Shown: in pieces, positions 18,196 to 21,089 of the stretch | How the letters are laid out: every line of letters starts with the position of its first letter | Position numbering within the stretch: the stretch's first letter is position 1 | DNA from: a virus | IMG/VR virus record: IMGVR_UViG_3300030102_003518 | Coordinates: 1 to 21,089 of that record | Length of the DNA stretch: 21,089 bases | Direction: 5' to 3' (one strand) | Translations under genes and position numbers: made by a program | The notes under the pieces: generated by a model | The model's database searches: none | Told to the model about the DNA's origin: nothing | Seen by the model: only the letters and a program-made list of their open reading frames with translations

Positions 18196-18936
18196 ATGGC
18201 GTGGGCAATGGTGGCAGGCGCTGCAATTAGCGCTACAGTAAGTATAGTACAAAGCACTCAAGCAAATAACAGGGCTAAAGAGCAAGCTGATTTAGCAAGA
18301 GAAGCTCAAGAAGAGTTAGATAGAGCTAAAGATCAGTTTAAAACTTTAGACACTAGTAATCCGTACTTAAACATGGAAAACGTGTATGAAGATTTAACTG
18401 TAAACAAAGAGGCCGCAGAGTTTGAAAGATCTCAGATGCTGCAGTCTCAAGCAAATACTATGAATCAAATGAGGACTGCCGCTGGATCATCTGGTATAGC
18501 TGCATTAGCACAAACGTTAGCTAACACAGGGGCTATAGCTGCACAAAAAACAAGTGCATCTATAGCTCAACAAGAGCAAGCAAATACTCTTAAAGAGCGT
18601 GGTGAAGAAGCTAGACTGCAAGGGCTTGAGCGTGAAGGAGAACTTATTAGCAGACAAGCTGAAATGGGTATTATACAGTCTATGATGGGTATGTCGGCTG
18701 ATGAAATTAACGTAGCTAGACAGGCTGAAATGCAAGCAATACAGCAGCGCCAACAAGCTCAATCTCAAGCTATACAGCAAGGTACCCAAGCTGTAGTAGG
18801 TACGTTGGCTTCAGATCAAGTAGGCTTAATAGATGCGCAGCAATATGACGCTGCTATGAATCAGTTAGGTGGTACTGGCTCTGCGTCTCAGTACGAGTTG
18901 TTTAATCAGTGGTTGGCAAGCCAAGGAAATCTATAA
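18196..18936 (+). CDS. Probable internal virion protein, Ala/Gln-rich
   Basis: This 246-residue protein is probably packed inside the particle and ejected with DNA. The first 18 residues are hydrophobic (MAWAMVAGAAISATVSIV) and could insert in a membrane; no signal cleavage site is evident. A long helical, Ala/Gln/Glu-rich body follows. Residues 55-76 contain the box NPYLNMENVYEDLTVN followed by KEAAEF. Next comes QANTMNQMRTAAGSSGIAAL, a pairing that I recall from virion proteins of many marine phages. Residues about 170-200 form a Gln-rich coil (MQAIQQRQQAQSQAIQQGTQ). The composition resembles small ejection proteins such as P22 gp7/gp20 or T7 gp14, but no direct homology is claimed. It sits 3 bases ahead of the next gene, likely co-translated with the two other probable internal proteins. 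Confidence 0.6.
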   Translation: MAWAMVAGAAISATVSIVQSTQANNRAKEQADLAREAQEELDRAKDQFKTLDTSNPYLNMENVYEDLTVNKEAAEFERSQMLQSQANTMNQMRTAAGSSGIAALAQTLANTGAIAAQKTSASIAQQEQANTLKERGEEARLQGLEREGELISRQAEMGIIQSMMGMSADEINVARQAEMQAIQQRQQAQSQAIQQGTQAVVGTLASDQVGLIDAQQYDAAMNQLGGTGSASQYELFNQWLASQGNL

Positions 18937-18939
18937 GAC

Positions 18940-20247
18940 ATGTCTAATCATACAACACGATCAGCAAGAACTTTAAACTACACTTTAAACCCTGATACTT
19001 TAAATAGAATGAGGGCAGCCAATTTAGCGACTGCTAAAGTAGATTCTATGAAAGCGCCTGGCGGCAAAGGATTTGGTGCAAACATATCACCTGATATTTT
19101 AAATGCCACTAAACTAGTTGCTACTACAGCTATAGACTTCAAAAAAGCTTTAGACGAAGGTAAAGAAGCAACGCGTGTACTTAAAGAAAAGTTTAAAAAC
19201 GCAGAACTTACTGAAGGGTGGAATACAGTAGAACTAAAAGAGCAAGTTACTACAGCAGAAAAAGATCGCCAAACTCGTTATAACATTGCTGTAAGAGATG
19301 GTGATAAAGCCGAGCAAGAAAAAATACTTGAAGAGCAGCAGGTAGCTGTTGCAGCATTTGCTAAGCACGATGCTTTGGGTAAAACTATTATAGATACTCA
19401 GAAAAACGTAGGTTTTATTGATAATGAAAACGCTTTTCCAACAGCTGATAAATATTTTTTAGGTGAATATGCTGACCCTAGAAATTTAATGATTATAGAT
19501 ACTAACATAGATGGTAAGAAAGACGGTATCACCCGCATGGGCGTTACGTATCAAACAACTGATGCTGATAAACCAGGTTATATAAGCGAGCAAGAAAAAT
19601 CAGATTTACTTTCAGACAAAAACAGTGGATTCCGTATGATTGACGGTAAGTTAGTAAGAGCATTAACTACATCTGAGGTAACTGACATGCTTGGTAATGC
19701 TACGCTACCTACTGTAGAGGCTAATGAAATAGAAAAAAACATACAAAGATTAGAAAAAGAAAAAGGTAAAGCTGAAGATACATACAACTTCAATAATGAA
19801 ACGATAAGTAGTTCTTTTGGTTCTATGATAACAGAAGGTAATAGCAAAAAGATGATGTATGGTGATTTAAGCATGGGTACTACTTTTGCGCAAGACTTTT
19901 TATTACACCCTGATTTTGAAGCAATGGCTATAAACGAAGATGGGTTTAACAATATATCTCTTACAGTACCTAAAGATAATACTGGTAAAGCTCTTGGTGA
20001 TGCTGACGGAGACGGTATACTTACAGTAAAAGAGATGAAAGCTGCTGCAGATCCTGATGTAAGAAAGCTGATATTAAAAGAATTAGAGAAGCCTGAAAAC
20101 ATTGAGATATTAAAAGCTTACTGGGGTGAGTGGGCTATGCTAAAAGCAAAAGGAAGACTTGATGAAGTTAATAAAGGTGGAGTAGCTAATGTACCTCCTT
20201 CGTCTACTGCTGTAACTTTAGGTGGTAAAACCAACAATAATAGATAA
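18940..20247 (+). CDS. Probable internal virion protein with EF-hand-like loop
   Basis: I do not recognise the family of this 435-residue protein. Residues about 62-145 are helical and charged. The outstanding feature is a perfect EF-hand-type calcium loop at residues 354-365 (DADGDGILTVKE), with acids at positions 1, 3, 5 and 12, Gly at 6 and Leu at 8. A helix follows (MKAAADPDVRKLILKELEKP), but a clear entering helix is not obvious. A second loop at residues 187-198 (DTNIDGKKDGIT) has a DxNxDGxxD pattern, as in dockerin-type calcium loops. The C-terminus is loose and ends in GGKTNNNR. Its place between the Ala/Gln-rich gene and the last gene suggests an ejected or cargo protein. Calcium binding is inferred from the motif alone. 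Confidence 0.55.
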   Translation: MSNHTTRSARTLNYTLNPDTLNRMRAANLATAKVDSMKAPGGKGFGANISPDILNATKLVATTAIDFKKALDEGKEATRVLKEKFKNAELTEGWNTVELKEQVTTAEKDRQTRYNIAVRDGDKAEQEKILEEQQVAVAAFAKHDALGKTIIDTQKNVGFIDNENAFPTADKYFLGEYADPRNLMIIDTNIDGKKDGITRMGVTYQTTDADKPGYISEQEKSDLLSDKNSGFRMIDGKLVRALTTSEVTDMLGNATLPTVEANEIEKNIQRLEKEKGKAEDTYNFNNETISSSFGSMITEGNSKKMMYGDLSMGTTFAQDFLLHPDFEAMAINEDGFNNISLTVPKDNTGKALGDADGDGILTVKEMKAAADPDVRKLILKELEKPENIEILKAYWGEWAMLKAKGRLDEVNKGGVANVPPSSTAVTLGGKTNNNR

Positions 20248-20252
20248 TTTAA

Positions 20253-21089
20253 ATGGCATTAAATCCAGAACTTGAACAGTTATTAGTAGACTTTGTTGGT
20301 ACTGCTAGAGCTGATAACTTTAATTTAGACATAACACTCACCAAGTTTCCAGAGCTACAACAGGTTGATCCGCAACTATTAGTAGATTTTGTTGGTACAG
20401 CTAGAGAAGATAACTTTGATTTAAACGTTACTCTTCCTAAGTTTCCAGAGATTACTGGTGTAGGCCAAGAAGACAAAGAGCCGGGAAAGACCGAAGGCCC
20501 AACGATATACCGCGGAGCTCCGATCGTTGGGTCAGGACAAGGACCTTCAGCTACGGAAGAAGAGGTACAGGAGGAACAGCCAGATTATTTATCAATTCCT
20601 ATAAAGGATAGAGATTATTCTAGCTTCGATACAGATGAAAAGAAGATCGAACATCAATATAAAATTGAGGCAGAAAGAATTTTAACTAGCACTACAATTG
20701 ACTATAGTGATAGTTTAGCAAAAGTTCCTGGCTATTCAATGGCCGCAACACTTGAATATAATATTAACGTTGTTGCTAAAGCTATTAAAGACGGTACTTG
20801 GGGCGGACAAGATGTAAGACCGCCTATTGACCCAAACGATCCGTATATTCCTGAAGAGCTAAAAACAGAAACTCAAAAGTCAGAGGAAAAAGTTGGTAAA
20901 GAAGGATCATCACTAGGTTTTCGAGCGCAACCTGAAGATGTAACACTACTTAACTTTGAAACTTTAACAGGTCAAGACGAAGATCTTGTACTTCGAAAGT
21001 TTGAAGAAAGCCCAGATTACCCTGGTTTAAGAATTAATAAAATAGGCGAGCGCGGTTTACTTTTTACACTACCAGACGGATCACAAGTA
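20253..21089 (+). CDS. Start of a probable large internal virion / cargo protein (3' truncated)
   Basis: The first 279 residues are present, open to the window edge. The start at 20253 (leader taatttaa, no Shine-Dalgarno) is chosen because a tandem repeat begins at residue 9 and the preceding gene ends 5 bases upstream. Residues 9-40 and 41 to about 70 are two copies of a 32-residue unit (LLVDFVGTAR.DNF.L..TL.KFPE). A linker of Gly, Pro, Glu and Ser follows to about residue 108, encoded by unusually GC-rich DNA. After that come a charged helical part (DEKKIEHQYKIEAERIL) and, near the edge, GLRINKIGERGLLFTLPDGS, a strand pair that resembles segments of giant virion-packaged proteins. The position at the end of the virion block fits a large ejected protein, transglycosylase or virion polymerase. 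No catalytic motif is visible yet. Confidence 0.55.
   Translation, partial: MALNPELEQLLVDFVGTARADNFNLDITLTKFPELQQVDPQLLVDFVGTAREDNFDLNVTLPKFPEITGVGQEDKEPGKTEGPTIYRGAPIVGSGQGPSATEEEVQEEQPDYLSIPIKDRDYSSFDTDEKKIEHQYKIEAERILTSTTIDYSDSLAKVPGYSMAATLEYNINVVAKAIKDGTWGGQDVRPPIDPNDPYIPEELKTETQKSEEKVGKEGSSLGFRAQPEDVTLLNFETLTGQDEDLVLRKFEESPDYPGLRINKIGERGLLFTLPDGSQV
20277..20462 (+). repeat. Tandem 32-codon repeat, two copies
   Basis: Copy 1 covers 20277-20372 and copy 2 begins at 20373, exactly 96 bases later, and fades by about 20462. About 22 of 30 aligned residues are identical, from Q-LLVDFVGTAR to KFPE. Roughly seven of the identical residues use different synonymous codons. That points to an old, selected duplication, not a recent copying event. 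Confidence 0.8.
20498..20531. other. Perfect GC-rich inverted repeat within a coding linker
   Basis: cccaacgat (20498-20506) and atcgttggg (20523-20531) are perfect 9-base inverted arms. Between them cggagctccg (20513-20522) is itself a perfect 10-base palindrome. The surrounding 20481-20580 is 58 of 100 G/C, far above the neighbouring coding sequence. The codons give T-I-Y-R-G-A-P-I-V-G. It could be a hairpin in mRNA or a trace of an inserted linker. Confidence 0.7.

Noticed and set aside
18923-18928. AAGGAA upstream of the start at 18940 as a ribosome binding site
   Set aside because: It lies about 12 bases from the ATG, inside the preceding gene, and the other starts have nothing similar.
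19578-20102. Minus-strand open frame of 174 codons, and others such as 14013-14501 and 3485-3916
   Set aside because: They lie fully inside or across well-supported plus-strand genes, have low-complexity Ser/Leu/Ile-rich products and no leader of their own. They are shadows of AT-rich coding sequence.
1-21089. tRNA genes, CRISPR arrays, insertion sequences or attachment sites
   Set aside because: Spacers are at most 67 bases and hold only short hairpins; no cloverleaf, spaced repeat array, transposase or integrase was seen.

Overview
The window is one continuous, plus-strand block of virion genes from a tailed double-stranded DNA phage (Caudoviricetes). It is AT-rich and tightly packed. There are thirteen genes, with spacers of 1 to 67 bases and no gap over 300 bases. 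It is cut inside the large terminase gene on the left and inside a probable internal virion protein gene on the right. No major tail tube, sheath or tape-measure gene is seen. This argues for a short-tailed virion. The portal, capsid and muzzle-type proteins look most like those of crAss-like phages and uncultured marine phages. That placement rests on remembered family motifs, not on a search.

The host is probably a member of Bacteroidota, perhaps a marine flavobacterium. None of the twelve visible start codons has a convincing Shine-Dalgarno sequence; the leaders are A/T-rich and 9 of 12 have A at -3. Translation in Flavobacteriia is known to work this way. All twelve stop codons are TAA, and the standard code reads through everything, including a 2,794-residue frame.

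Layout. Positions 2-4709 carry packaging and procapsid genes: terminase nuclease end, portal, and an acidic scaffold-like protein. Positions 4729-6234 carry the major capsid gene. It uses CGN arginine codons where most neighbours use AGA, and it is followed by a UUCG-loop terminator-like hairpin, both fitting very high expression. Positions 6302-7135 hold an unrecognised gene enclosed by that hairpin and a second UUCG hairpin. Positions 7194-8868 encode two probable neck or ring proteins. Positions 8871-17255, 40% of the window, encode a giant muzzle/stabilisation-type tail protein with a tryptophan-rich central insertion and a long fibre-like C-terminus. Positions 17260-18189 encode a small virion protein and a cupin-like protein. 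Positions 18196-21089 encode three likely ejected or cargo proteins, one with a perfect EF-hand-type loop and one starting with a tandem 32-residue repeat and a GC-rich palindromic linker.

Together the genes would package DNA through the portal, build the capsid on a scaffold, close it with ring proteins and the muzzle, and load internal proteins for ejection. No defence, lysogeny, CRISPR, tRNA or replication genes are visible.
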